Shown here: one piece after another, positions 11,125-22,880 of the stretch | How the letters are laid out: every line of letters begins with the position of its first letter | Position numbering within the stretch: the first letter of the stretch is position 1 | NCBI RefSeq assembly: GCF_910592395.1 | Contig: NC_088313.1 | Location: 14,030,437-14,090,436 of the forward strand | From: Lineus longissimus | Taxonomy: Eukaryota; Nemertea; Pilidiophora; Heteronemertea; Lineidae | Direction: 5' to 3' | Length of the DNA stretch: 60,000 nucleotides | Translations under genes and position numbers: made by a program | The notes under the pieces: model-generated | What the model saw: only the letters and a program-made list of their open reading frames with translations | Told to the model about the DNA's origin: nothing | The model's database searches: none

Positions 11125-11840
11125 CTCGGGGCTTGCAACACTGAAGAATCTAGTTCAAAACCCAGTTTATGTACTTGCCCAACAATGTCAGAACACAATA
11201 TCGAAAAAAAGGCAAAACCGTTAAAATGCGCCATGACCACCGGTTAACACAGTGCCTATCCAAATCTACGGAATGAATACATTATCATATGTAAAGCTAC
11301 AGTTGATAGATCATACGCTCAGTGCTAACAGTTTGTTAGCATCCTTTATTCAGAACTTGTTTATATCTAAATTTAGATTTCTGCAATGCAGCAACTCTAT
11401 TCTATTCTAAACAAGCAAACAACGTTGTTGACATGGTGACGGTCAGTTGAGTTTACGGGTCGATTACGCGCGCCCTCTATGTAAAGAGGTGTATTTGATT
11501 GGCATGACCGCCCGGGTGCAGAAAGAATCCGTGTCTGCTGGTAATCGGCTATCATCAGAGGAATCTATTACTTTAGGAAAGACTAAATAATTTTTATTAG
11601 CTGTATTCAATTTTTCACATTTTGACCCATTTCTGTTTCATTCACGTGTTAAACAATATGATCGATGCTGTGCACCTGTAGATTAATACATTGAATCATA
11701 ACAATGAAAATGAAGTGGCGAGTGCAAAACCTAAAGTCACATGATAACGCATCTGACAGGTCTGAGATATTAAGAGCCAACATTTACCTCTTTGGACTGA
11801 TGAAGTGGACTCTTTTCGTGGGAACATATGCGGTCCACAA
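11125..11840 (+). repeat. Duplicated segment, copy B (partner at 2533-3762)
   Basis: This is the same sequence as copy A, without the 575-bp insertion but with small indels, such as an extra stretch near 11540 (GGTAATCGGCTATCATCAGA). It starts within a few bases of the end of the 118-bp satellite. Short open frames such as the one beginning MKMKWRVQ occur in both copies but differ by frameshifts, so they do not look coding. Confidence 0.75.
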
Positions 11841-12235
11841 CTTACTAGACCCTGGTGATAGTTTTTTTTTTCGAAGAGTGACTTATACGTAGTTCTTGCA
11901 CTGATGTCTTCAAAGAAGTCTTTCTCGGCGATGTTCGTTGCCACGTTCTCGTCAGTGGCTGGTGTTTAGCCGTTACAGAGGCGTAGTCGAGAAAAATGGG
12001 GGTCATGAAGACTCCCTTTCGGGACAAAAAATATTTGACAGTGGAGTCCACGATGCTGAAAGGCTCTTTGAATTCACTGCAAAAAGTTCTTAATTTTTGT
12101 AAAATGTCGCTCACTCTGGATGAACCTCGACCCCCTATAGAAATCTGACCATTAATTCACCTGAGCGTTATTTTGCTGTCTCCGGCCACTCTCTTCGCCC
12201 ATCGGCCAATCCCAAAAATAGGCGTCTTGAATTGG

Positions 12236-12604
12236 TGACAACATTTCGGGGGCAGAATAAAAATGCTTATAACTATTGTGCTTACTTCACATAAAAGTTC
12301 CCACACAGATAGTTGCTCCTAAAACAGATATATTGAAACAGTAACCAAAACATCATTTCAACTTATTTTAACTGAGAGGATAACTTTAATACACAAAGGT
12401 GGCAGGTGTGACAGAAGCAGGCTCTGTCACCTAGGAGTGAAATGAAGAACTAAAATAACAGTTTTGTTAGTATAAGCCAGTATAACCGGATTAACATGCA
12501 ACACTTTTTTTCTGGAAAATTCATGATTTATAGATTTGTTACACCTTGGTAATTCACCACAATTTATAGTGTATTTTTACTTTGCTCCCGAAATGTTGTC
12601 AAGT
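12236..12604. mobile_element. Inverted-repeat MITE-like element (~370 bp)
   Basis: The left end TGACAACATTTCGGGGGCAG is matched in reverse complement at the right end (CTCCCGAAATGTTGTCA), with inner similarity through TAAAAAT. No coding capacity and no clear target duplication. Confidence 0.6.
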
Positions 12605-15600
12605 TATCTTGCTCCCGGCCTATCTGTCCGCATTTACCTGCTAGAGCGGTGGTGGTTTACCCTCAAACGGTTAACTTCTCATCGACTCTTCCTTAATTTG
12701 AATTAACTGCCGCGATGAACAGCTAGAAGAACTAATAGTGATCATTCTGTAGTCTATCGACTTTTGCTGGATTAATCGAAAAGAAGATCAATCACTTAGT
12801 CCAAATTGATAGCGCAGTTCGCTCAGGCCATGTAAAATGTTGTTGCTCGCATCTTTTCTTTCAGATTTTTGAATTGTATTGAGAGATACAGTACCGTGTC
12901 ATAGTTTGAAGGGTGACTGGAGGCATTAGCGGGGGGGGGCGAATTGAGGTTTTTTACGTAACTTATAGCTCTGCCGTTAGGGGACTGGACCGTGTTTTGT
13001 TGAGCGATAAATATGTATCATGTTGAAAGTGTGAGCGCTTCCGGCTACCATTTACATTTTTTCAGGCGGTGAAAATGTACCTTCTCATTTCCTGTGTAGA
13101 AGTCTGGCGCAGTTCGGCCTGATAAACATGTGGACAATAGGGCCCACGACAAGGTTTCATTCAGAAACTCGCGTAAGACTTGGCTTTGAATTTTTTTAAA
13201 CTGTCTGATCGATGAGGCCATTGTATTGCTCGTGCGAAATTCGTTTTAAGTTTAGGATCAGAGTAGAATTAAGGACAAGGGCTACAGCATTGGTATGACA
13301 GTATTACAGGTGTTCGCTGGTCCCTACAACTTGAAATGGTCATGGCGTAAAAATACAGCGTCTGGAACTCTCGTGTCTTGGAACTCGCATTTCATGTTTT
13401 ACACACATTACTGTGCGAAACCCGGGCTGACACCACTTCCAACATATGGGTATGATCCCAGGGCAAGTGTAACGCCTTTAAGTGTATCCGTTTCCGAGTG
13501 TTTCCCCTCATTCTTTTCGGTACGCTCAATGGTTATGACACGCTAGCCTATACGGCAAATGCACCTGACGTCACATATAAGACTACGCGTAGTGATTGGT
13601 AGATTCGAAAATAACAAACATTTGTCAAGCGCGAGCGGGGTTATCGCCAGGTCATCGCTTAAAATAGCCCTTGGATCGTCGATCTACCCTCCAAACAACT
13701 ATCCCAGGAACAGCGCCAAGCACGGGCATTACATAGCATAAAAGATTACAACAGAGCCGGTGAAGAAGAAGAAAATATTCCTCTGGAAAAAGTGGCCTGC
13801 CGTATTCTGATTGATAACACAGAACAGGTTTATTTTCCTTGTGACTTTGCTATCGTGGCCACAAGCACACACCAGCCATTTTTTTTACTGAATTGACCAG
13901 CAACATATTTAGAGTCGCATCATTTTTCTACGCAGTTGATAACCAACTCTTTCTTTCAAATGGCCTGATGACAAATCAATAAGTCCCTTCGCGCTCTTAT
14001 TCGCAAATCGATGGCTTAATTACTAAAGATTATCGCAAGGGTTCCTGGTCGTGTTCAAGCGAAGATATGAAGTAGGTACGACAGCCCGTATAACATATAT
14101 AAAGGCTGTGCATTGTAGAGATTCAAATCGTGTTCATGTAGAACATCTCGAAATAAGTCCCTTAGTCCGATGTCCGTGAGAGCTAAGAATAAGCATGTGG
14201 CAGAGTTGACAGATAATCCCCAGGGTTTCCGCCAGAGGGGGGATGGGGGATTCATCCACCCCCAAAATATTTCAAAGGGGGATATACCCCCTTAGTTTTG
14301 AGCACTAAAGTTTGTTTTACTGTCAAATGAGTAATTTTCATGATTTGATATGTAAAATAAGAGCATTTGGGAGCCAATTGTAGCGGTTTTAGGGCAAAAA
14401 ACGTCTCAGGAGGGGTCATATACGTGGAGGTGGAGCTAAAATGTAGGCCAAAACCGGGCGGAGTTTAGTGAGGTAACCAATACCGACAGTGAGGTGTCAA
14501 AATCTATTCTAAAAACACCGACAACTACAATGAAATGTTATTTTGACTGCTTTTTATTGATTTTGTTGGTCTTTTTGGTTGTATGGAGCCTTTTCCAAAT
14601 AGTGATGTCAGCGGCCCATGCTTGCGCAGCATGGAGCAACCATCTTTGTTAATACAAAATGAGTATTATTAATTAAGTTTAATTTGAAACGTCGGCACCG
14701 TGTACTACATTATGGTTGCCCACAGAAAACAAAAAAATAACAAACACGAATTAACAGGCAAGAGTGGGTGCAAAAAACATTCAGTACAGTGGGTGTTGAG
14801 CTAGCGAATATGTTGGCCTATTCCCCGGACGAGGATTATGTAACCCGAGAATGAGAAAGGGAACATTGATTTGTAATTTGTTCCCGTTTATGGACGAGGT
14901 TCAATAATTTACAACAGAGCTAGATAAAAAAATCTCACGCTCGATTAGACAGCCATGGTGGGCGAAATACCTGGCCGTCAAGGATGATGTCGAGAGCGTG
15001 TAGAAACTTTGTCAAGGAAATATTCAAGTTTTGGCACACATTGAGTACGATCCCCATCACACTACTGTTACTGAGCGGACTACGACGCGCAATCTGTACC
15101 AATGGGATGCTGCCTGTCAGCATTACTCCATAAGGTACACACCGTGACAACTTATATTAACTCTACCATGTGATTAAATCACTTGGGATCACCAAGGCTG
15201 TCATTAGCAATCTCACATGTAAAGTACCGAGTAACGTGGGGTTTTATTGCCGTCGGAAAAGAGTTCCGTAAACAAGGTAAATTATTGTAATCATATACAA
15301 CGTACATGTGTCAGTTTTCGTGGTTTATTTTCGCGGGTATCACGAATTACATTGATTCGCGAAAATAAAATCGGAAATGTCCCTACACGCGAAAAAAAGA
15401 AAAAATTATGAAATAATTGTACTGTTTAACGTTCCGTGATTCAGAATAATCGCAAAATTCGGGGAATTTTCGCAAAATAATGCCAAAGTAAGCGCCAATC
15501 CAACTGTTTGCTCTCCTAAAAAGGGGTGTGGGACAATGGGATAGGCGCTCACGTTTTCATTTTCATTTACGAAAACTCCCTAGAAAAGACCCGCGTAAAT

Positions 15601-15834
15601 TAATAGGACTTATTTTCAGTCCCTTGGTACATGTTGATATTGCCGTTCGAAAAAAATCAGACACGGTCGTGTTTCCCGAGTCACCGTGTATTCAAACCAA
15701 ATTGCTTTAAATCTAAGCTTCCAGGTATGTCTAAGGATCCAGGTTTGTCACCAAAATTCATTCTCCGCTTTGAAATCGTTTTTTTCCTTTTCGTTTTAAA
15801 TTACACGTAATAGTCTAATTCACATTACAAAGCG
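12605..15834. other. Intergenic, no gene recognised
   Basis: Only short unsupported open frames. A G run lies near 12932. Around 14230-14300 there is a C/G-rich stretch with inverted pieces (GGGGGATTCATCC, GGGGGATATACCCCC) resembling transposon-end sequence. AT-rich words such as TTTTCGCGAAAAT recur near 15320-15480. None of these could be developed into a defined element. Confidence 0.35.
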
Positions 15835-16080
15835 ACTTTGGGGTGTTTCCTCACAAAACGAGATAAGTCGATTTTTGCCATTTGCTCTCTCCTAAAAGTG
15901 GCTTCAAAGTTAAGAATTTAGCTGAAAATACATTGAAACATTTTTGAAATGTTTTATTACAAGAGTAAAACTGTTTGCCTGAATGCTAAATTCGAAGGAC
16001 AGATCAGTCATTACATGGGAAATGCCAAGTTAGCTCCAAAATGTTGGATATGGTGCATATCGCGTTTTGTGATGAAGGTT
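15835..16080 (+). repeat. Dispersed repeat, copy 1 (partner 27255-27505)
   Basis: Similar in the same orientation to 27255-27505. Shared landmarks in order are a GAGATAA word, TTTTGCCATTT, GCTGAAAAT or ACTGAAAAT, GAGGACAG or GAAGGACAG, CTCCAAAATGTT and CATATCGCGTTTTGT. Divergence is substantial. No ORF is conserved between the copies. Confidence 0.6.
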
Positions 16081-16254
16081 CTTGTATTTATTCCATGCCC
16101 AAGATCAGATAAATCCACGACTAAAACTCATGTTTTGACCGATTCACACAAAGATAACTAACAAAACCAGCCAAATGGCGTGGATGAGCCTACAATTGGT
16201 TTACAAGCAAAAATGCGTTAAAAGTTAAACGCAAAAAGTTAAACGAGGCTAGGG

Positions 16255-17505
16255 ATCCATCCAACTGCTTCCTGCGAATGCGGACTTGGCGACCGAACGC
16301 CTGGGCACATTCTGCAAGATTGTCCGCTGAGGAATGTAAGACACAGGATCTTTGGGCCATGGCGATTTAGCGGATCCTGCGGATTCTGCGGAACCTGGGC
16401 GGAATCAGCATAAAAACAGTTCGAGAATATCGATATTATGATAAATTATCCTTATAATGAATATTTGTAATATTCCATAACTGTTAAATTGTCTAAACCG
16501 CTAAGATTATCAAGCATTCGGAAAAACCCCAACATGCATGAAAAAAATGTCTGCATTCTATTATCGGACGATTTCCACATTGACCGTGATCTATAACCCA
16601 GGCCGAGTTGGTAATAGGCCGAGTTGGCCCGTAATCGTGTAAGTCGTTACGCACCCGAAAAACACACGTCATTTTCGCTCATTCGTTAATTTGTTAATAT
16701 CGTGCAGAATACAATAGGGACGGACACTTTTTCCATGGGACATTTTAAACTTCTACACTGGCCTGGTTGACACGTCTCTCTTTATTTTACAACATCGCAA
16801 AATTGTGCACGAGCAACATACGATTGCCTTGATGATCCATCATAAGTTAAGATATTCAAGTCACATGATGACTGATGATGTCCAGGACTCCCAGATGACA
16901 AATAAGTTTAAACAGAGAATTTCCCACTCTCATGATAATAAATAAAAGATTTTTCTAAAACGTACACCCGAGTCAATCATCCCACTCTTGATGACCAAAC
17001 AGCCAGCAAGATCATGCGATGACAGGTGACAAGCCCGAGATCCTGGCAACGATCCTTAAAACCACCCCAAGTCCCAGGAGGCGAAACGACTAATTTTTGG
17101 GTAGAGTGACTCTCAGACACTCTCTTGATTTAGCTTGATTACATTACATCACGGCAGCGGCCACCTTCAGCGCCACCACGTGGGGCCTAATGGTATTAGG
17201 CTAAGTTTAGGGCGAAAAGGCTGGGGGCGAAAACGTCGGAGAGCGAAACGACCGAATACCCATAACATAGAAAATCCGCTGCAGACCAGATTTCGCAGAA
17301 TCCGCAGAATCCGCAGGATCCGCTAAATCGCCATGGCCGGATCTTTGGCCGGAGCCCATTACACTGAGGACAAAGCTCTCAGGTACCGTTGAAGACCTGC
17401 AGCAAACAGCCGACTTTAATTGTCGAGTCGCACTCGGGGAAGAGGTGGTTACCTAAAATCTGAGCGCAGAAGAAGTAGAAGAAGAAGAAGAAGAAGAACA
17501 CAAGT
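16255..17505 (+). pseudogene. Decayed 3' end of a non-LTR retrotransposon, split by a DNA transposon
   Basis: Removing the element at 16355-17338 plus one copy of its target duplication leaves a plus-strand sequence whose left part reads SCECGLGDRTPGHILQDCPL. After a one-base frame change, the right part reads WPEPITLRTKLSGTVEDLQQ and ends soon after at a stop near 17455. CxCG...H.L..CP, then WP...LxxKLxGTxEDLxxT, is the usual C-terminal end of Jockey/I/RTE-like reverse transcriptase ORFs. A GAA-rich microsatellite tail follows at about 17468-17500, as is common at LINE 3' ends. The copy is 5'-truncated and frameshifted. Confidence 0.7.
16355..17338. mobile_element. Mutator-like non-autonomous transposon (984 bp), 9-bp TSD
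   Basis: Both ends carry the same inverted sequence, starting GGCCATGGCGATTTAGCGGA and perfect for about 38 bp. The 9-bp direct repeat GGATCTTTG occurs at 16346-16354 and 17339-17347. A 9-bp duplication with longish TIRs fits Mutator-like elements (Merlin is an alternative). No transposase ORF is present. It is inserted in a dead LINE fragment. Confidence 0.85.
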
Positions 17506-18988
17506 GATAGCTGACAGCTCATAAGCTGTTTATTAAAAGCTTATTTCGTTTAGGTGCACTGTTTGCATCCGTCCCGCAGGTAATCAGAAATGCAAAGCTC
17601 AGTACACAACCAAATCTGCTATAGGGTCCGCGTACATTTTGTGTACATACATTTTCGAGATTGATATTCTCTCACAGAAAAAATTCCATGCTGCGATTTT
17701 CATCAAACTATGCAGAAGTGTATTTCTATATCCTGTCAATGTCGTAAAGTGAATTTTAGAAAGTTCCAATGATTCTAAATTGTTTTATTAGCGTTTTTGT
17801 GAGACATGTCAGAATATGACACGATGCGGATGTTTACTGCCTGTGAGAGAATATCTTTCCCACCCCGTAAAATCTTGAAAAGGAGTTCCTTTTCAAAAGC
17901 GACCTGAATCGTGATAGTTGATATCATTCAAAATCAAAAAAGCCTAAAATTATGTTTGCAAACCAAATGACTAACATTCCAGGCAGTATTAAGGTATGAC
18001 TGGGCTTTTGTCCGATGTGGTACCACTGAACAGTTAACAGTGATCACAGCCCTGCACCTGGAGGGGGACTATAATATACGTGCTAGGGTGCCACAATGCT
18101 GCTCCTCAGGTGACTGATCCGTATAGTTCGTGAACTTCAATGTGTTTGATTTGATATATTCGTCGTACACGCCTGAATAATCACGATGTACAGTGAGATC
18201 GGAACGGCTCTGATGTGGTGAATACTGTACTGGGAGTGCTTTGTTGAATGATTGTCCCTCAATACGTGAGTCATGTATAAACCACATTGTGAAGCAATGA
18301 ATGGTATGGACAACAATAGTCCACGCCGTTCATAAGTCGCACTACCCAGGCTTATTGACACAGGCCTATAGAAGTGCCTATCACCCACTTATTGACCGGC
18401 GACCATTTGACGAGAGTCATTCAAATAAAGGAGTCAGGTCACGGCAAGTTTCCTTTGATCCAACAGCTCTCTCGGGCAATTAAGTGGAAGCCATGATGAA
18501 GCCCATTTTCATTCAGCGACAATCTGAGCTAGCAGAGGTGCAAAACAATAATAGAACGACCAATAATTCGACGAAAAATATACTATACTTACTGCAGCTG
18601 TATGCGCTCAATGAACGGTTTGGAATCCTATATTCTGGTTGTACATATAATCAGGCTCATATTTTGTAAATTGTGTCCTATGAGATGACTCGAACGTTTA
18701 TGTACACAATCATAAATGTATGTTAGGTTTATGCCGAATGGGGTGTTCAACATAAAAATAGCTCGTCGATGGGAAAATGAAAGACTATTTATTTGAATGA
18801 CACTGATTTAACATATGAAGTACTCGTTTTTTTTAGATGTCATTGTCAAATTGAATGATATAGAAATACTATAAAAGCCAAGTTTCACTGAATTTGCGTA
18901 TATAAACTGCAGTGCAACAATCTGTATTTCTATTTACCTCATGCACCACAAGAAAATTCAATGAACATAAAAGGAGCAGGTTTCTAAA
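17506..18988. other. Intergenic; contains dispersed-repeat pieces
   Basis: No gene. About 18090-18200 resembles 20085-20180 in the same orientation (shared TATATTCGTC, CCTGAATA or CTGAATAG, ACAGTGAGAT). About 18860-18960 is one copy of a dispersed family also found in and near HELQ. Confidence 0.4.
18860..18960 (+). repeat. Dispersed repeat family, copy 1 of 5
   Basis: Shares AAATACTATAAAAGCCAAGT, then AATTTGCGTATATAA, ACTGCAGT and ATTTCTATTT with copies near 46290, 50500, 55880 and 59740. It is the most diverged and is cut off at its right side. All five copies are in plus orientation. Confidence 0.5.
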
Positions 18989-20000
18989 GGCTTGTGGTAT
19001 TCGACTCGATGACTCGACGACGCGATGGCTCGATGACGCGATCGTTGCTATGGATTTTGCTAAAATACGGAATCCCATGATCCTGGTCTCCGGGCTACCG
19101 CTGCAACAGCAGAGGTTTTAGCTCGGCCTTCCCATACCCAGCTACGGTATGTAGAAGGATGTGCCCCCCCCCCCCCACCCCAGCCATGGCCACTGAAGAT
19201 TGGTCCCCGCGATTGATTTTGATATTTGAAGGACTCGCGGAAGTTTCATAGCATGCAAAATGACCGGAGATTTAATTGACAAACAAGCTTCTAGTGGCCA
19301 ATGTCAGATGTCATGTGGTAGTCTGTCAACAATCGGAATTTCGCATATGTGCAGTTTTTTAGACTCAGTCACTCAGTCCCTCTTCCGCCCCTTGACATCT
19401 GCCCCCCCCCCCCCCCCCAATACATCAGCCCCTATACATGCTTTCCGAAATTGGTGGCTTGCATTGGAACTAACTTTTTCCCCCTTGTCCGTCATTTAAG
19501 GCATTCAAGTGTGTTGGTCAACCATGACTATCTCCTTTGTCCCTCCACTATTTCGGACACTCAGCGCCCCATTTCTGGAAAGGTGTATAGGACATTTAAT
19601 AATGCCGTGCTGAACGGATATCCAGAGCCAACCTTGTCTCCAGGAACTCGCGTGTCATTTTAACATTGGAATTTCTGCTCGTAAAGAACCTGGGTAGGAG
19701 GTTGATCTGAACCAGCTATATTTATGTGTATTTAGCTGTATTGACGGTAAGCTTGCATAGCAACATGGCGCATGGTTTTATCAAAAATGCGAACTTGTAG
19801 GAAACGAAAAATGGTCGGATTAGATACGGTGAAAACAGCTGGAAAGGGGTTGATAATGATCGGTTCTTTTTTATTTTCCTCCACTTATGATTATATGTAT
19901 AAATTACAGTCCAGGCAGTGATATTTTTTAAAAACATTCCAACTTGATCGCGTCATCGAGTCATCGCGTCGTCGAGTCATCGAGTCGAATACCACAAGCC
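18989..20000. mobile_element. Mutator-like non-autonomous transposon (1,012 bp), 9-bp TSD
   Basis: The terminal inverted repeats start GGCTTGTGGTATTCGACTCG and run about 56 bp with one mismatch. They include repeated GACTCGATGAC-type words. The direct repeat GTTTCTAAA is at 18980-18988 and 20001-20009. The interior holds two C homopolymer runs near 19160 and 19400 and no transposase. Confidence 0.85.
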
Positions 20001-20084
20001 GTTTCTAAAAGGGGGACAATAGGCAGTAGCTCGGGGACAAATTCATGTTGGTTCTCAAGAGAATTACATGCACAGGTCATACAT

Positions 20085-20180
20085 AGTTCGGGGACCTGAC
20101 TGTGTCTGATTCGGTGACTAATATATTCGTCATGCAAGACTGAATAGTCTCGATTTACACTACAGTGAGATAGGAGGGAC
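20085..20180 (+). repeat. Short dispersed repeat, partner of 18090-18200
   Basis: Shares a series of short words in the same order with 18090-18200, including GGTGACT, ATATTCGTC, CTGAATA and ACAGTGAGAT. The two copies bracket the 1,012-bp transposon, but at about 790-890 bp and 85 bp from it, so they are not its target duplication. Confidence 0.4.
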
Positions 20181-20759
20181 CACTATTGGCAATTTTGTGT
20201 ATCTTAACATTGTCTACCTAACTTCTGCATGTAGTAGTCCCCCTTGAATATTTTGGTACAGCGTCAGCCATGATTAAGCGATGACTTTAACTTTAATTCC
20301 ATGTTTTATGACTCTGACAAAATCATAATACATGTATGGAGTTTTAATTGCAAAAATCTAGTCGTACACAACTGTATCTTTACTGGGGTACCACCGCATC
20401 GTACTATTACTTCAGTAATGAGATCTTTGATATCATTTAACAGGATTACCACACTAGCAACGCAGTATATGTACAGTCTAGCTCATAAATATAAACACCT
20501 ACATTGTACTTCAAACGATATCTCACTAACTTTTGCACCAATTTCAATGTTGCGTTCACAATCGGAAGACTCCGCACCACATTTTCCGAGGGCATGCCAC
20601 CGTGATAGGATTTCCTTGAAATGTCATCCCCCTGACAACATCTCGCAAACCCACTGAAAATGGCAAAAATTTTCACAACGTTTGGTTGTCATTGCCCGGT
20701 TATGCTGCCCCTTGGCATGTCCACTATGAAAGAGGGTTCGTGGGGTTCGATATTAACAA

Positions 20760-21250
20760 TTGTGCCATTTATGGAGAATGAATTCTCGAGATTGCCGAGC
20801 ATCTTATCAGGTCTTCCAACCTACCGAACAGACTGCCCTGGAAAGTGCTCCTTGAGGCCTGGGAGAATGGCTGCCTCACAAGAAAAACGTCCAAAATGGA
20901 CATGGACAATATGACATCATGTGCACTAAATTTCGAGGTAAATCAACCAGCGGGTTACTCTGTGGTGGACGCACAACATCCATCCATACATATTTTACAA
21001 TTTGTTCGTTTTCCATAAGACAAACCAGCAGTGCATTTTCTCTTTATTTGATGCAAATCATGCTTGAAGAATCTATAGCTATCACCAGATGAAACACACA
21101 ATGTTTCGTTGAAAGACCCAACAACGCAGTTTTTCTAACTTTATTAAATACATTTTCCTTTCCCAGGACAGGCAATCTCGCTCGGCAAACTGGAAGGCCT
21201 GATAAGATGCTCGGCGATTTGGGGAATTGATTCTCCAGGGTGCCATGGCG
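20760..21250. mobile_element. Inverted-repeat element, copy 1 (second copy 38370-38865)
   Basis: The ends are inverted copies of roughly 75-90 bp sharing GGAGAAT, TGCCGAGCATCTTATCAGG (one-base variant at the other end) and GGAAA or GGGAAA words. The reverse complement of this copy aligns over its length with 38370-38865, including TTCTTCAAGCATGATTTGCA. No transposase is present. The exact ends and target duplication are uncertain. Confidence 0.65.
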
Positions 21251-21284
21251 ACCCATTGATATGACTGTACAGTGTAGAACAATG

Positions 21285-21656
21285 TGAATAGCATTCCGCG
21301 ACGTTACTTTTTATAGCTCACAAGGTCATTTGAATAAGATATTGATGACGTTTTAGTCACGTGACAGTCGGACATCGACACTTATTTCTACGCATTTGAG
21401 CTTATTTCAAAGTCAATTATCTTTGACCCTGCATTGTTTTTAGCATGAATGATACCATAGAGTCAGAGAGAAATATTCAGAACAATTATGTAGTATTTCC
21501 AACACTCGGACATGTGCCAGATTGAATCTAACTGCCCTAGTAAGAAAGCCAGAATCCATTACGAAACCGCATGTTTGTCCGACATTGCCTGTAATTCAGC
21601 GATGGGGAAATAGAGGGCAGCAGCTGCAGTGACGTCATTATCGCGGAATGCTATTG
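21285..21656. mobile_element. Inverted-repeat MITE-like element (~370 bp)
   Basis: The left end AATAGCATTCCGCGA near 21288 is repeated as TCGCGGAATGCTATT near 21642-21656, with a GACGT word just inside each end. Nothing coding lies in between. The target duplication is unclear. Confidence 0.5.
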
Positions 21657-21759
21657 AGACCTTGGTGAGATTGGGCTTTTTGGCTCACCGTAGGGGAGTC
21701 TATGTAATACCGCAGTGTCCGTCGTCCGTCGTCGTCCGTCGTCGTTGTCGTATCCTATT

Positions 21760-22880
21760 TCAAAAACAGTGGCACGTTTCTTAACCGCTAGGGCTATGAA
21801 CTTGAAACTTTGTACACAGCACCCCCTAGGTCAGGTGACCTCTGACACTGAATTTCGGTCCGATCTGATTCTCAACTTGGCCACCAGGGGGCCAAATGTC
21901 GATATCTAAAAAGTGTGATATCTCGCTTATTAGTGACTTGTTTTCGATGAAACTTGTGTTGTAGGTACTCATAGCAAATATACATCTTATATCATACGGG
22001 TTTTTAATTTGACCTACTTTTCAAGTTCACAGAGGTCATATGGCGTAAATTGGCCGTTAGAGTGTAAACTATGGCACGTTTCTTAACCACTAAAGCTATG
22101 AACTTGAAACTTGGTACATATAACCCCCTATATCACATAGCCTCTGGTGCTGAATTTCAGTTTGATCTGATTCTCAACTTTGCCACCAGGGGGCAAAAAG
22201 TGGATATCTAAAAAGTGTGATATCTCGCTTATAAGTGACTTGTTTTCGATAATATTTTTATGGTAGGTACTCTTAGGAAGAATACATCACATGTCTTACG
22301 GGTTTTCAATTTGACCTACTTTTCAAGGTCACAGAGGTCATATGGCGTAAATTGGCCGTTAGAGTGTAAACTATGGCACGTTTCTTAACCAGTAAAGCTA
22401 TGAACTTGAAACTTGGTGCATATAACCCCCTACATCAGATAACCTTTGATGCCGAATTTTGGCCTGATCTGATTCTTTATTCGGCCACCAGGGGGCCATA
22501 ATGGAAAAAGGAAGAAGTGCAATATCTTGCTTATTTGAGTGAATTGTTTTCGATAAAATTTTTATGGCAGGGACTTCTAGCAAGGATACACCACATGTCC
22601 TACGATTTTTGGATTTGACCTCCTTTCTAGGTCACAGAGGTCAAATGGTGTAAATTGACCGTTCGAGTGTAACTATGGCACGTTTCTTAACTGCTAAAGC
22701 TATGAACTTGAAAGTTGGTACATGTAACCCCCTACATCAGATAATCTCTGACACCGAATTTTGGCCTGATCTGATTCTTGATTTGGCCACCAGGGGGTCA
22801 AAACTGAAAAAGTAGGACGTGCAATATCTCGCTTATTAATTCGATGAATTTTTTATTGCAGGGACTCTTAGCAATCACAC
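21760..22880 (+). repeat. Four-unit tandem repeat, 302-bp period
   Basis: GGCACGTTTCTTAAC begins at 21771, 22073, 22375 and 22677, exactly 302 bp apart. Each unit has GCTATGAACTTGAAA, CTGATTCT, GCCACCAGGGGG, a GATATCTCGCTTA-like word and AGGTCACAGAGGTCA. Units differ by many substitutions, so the array is old. A (CCGTCGT)n-like stretch precedes it at about 21715-21750. All six frames are broken. Confidence 0.9.
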
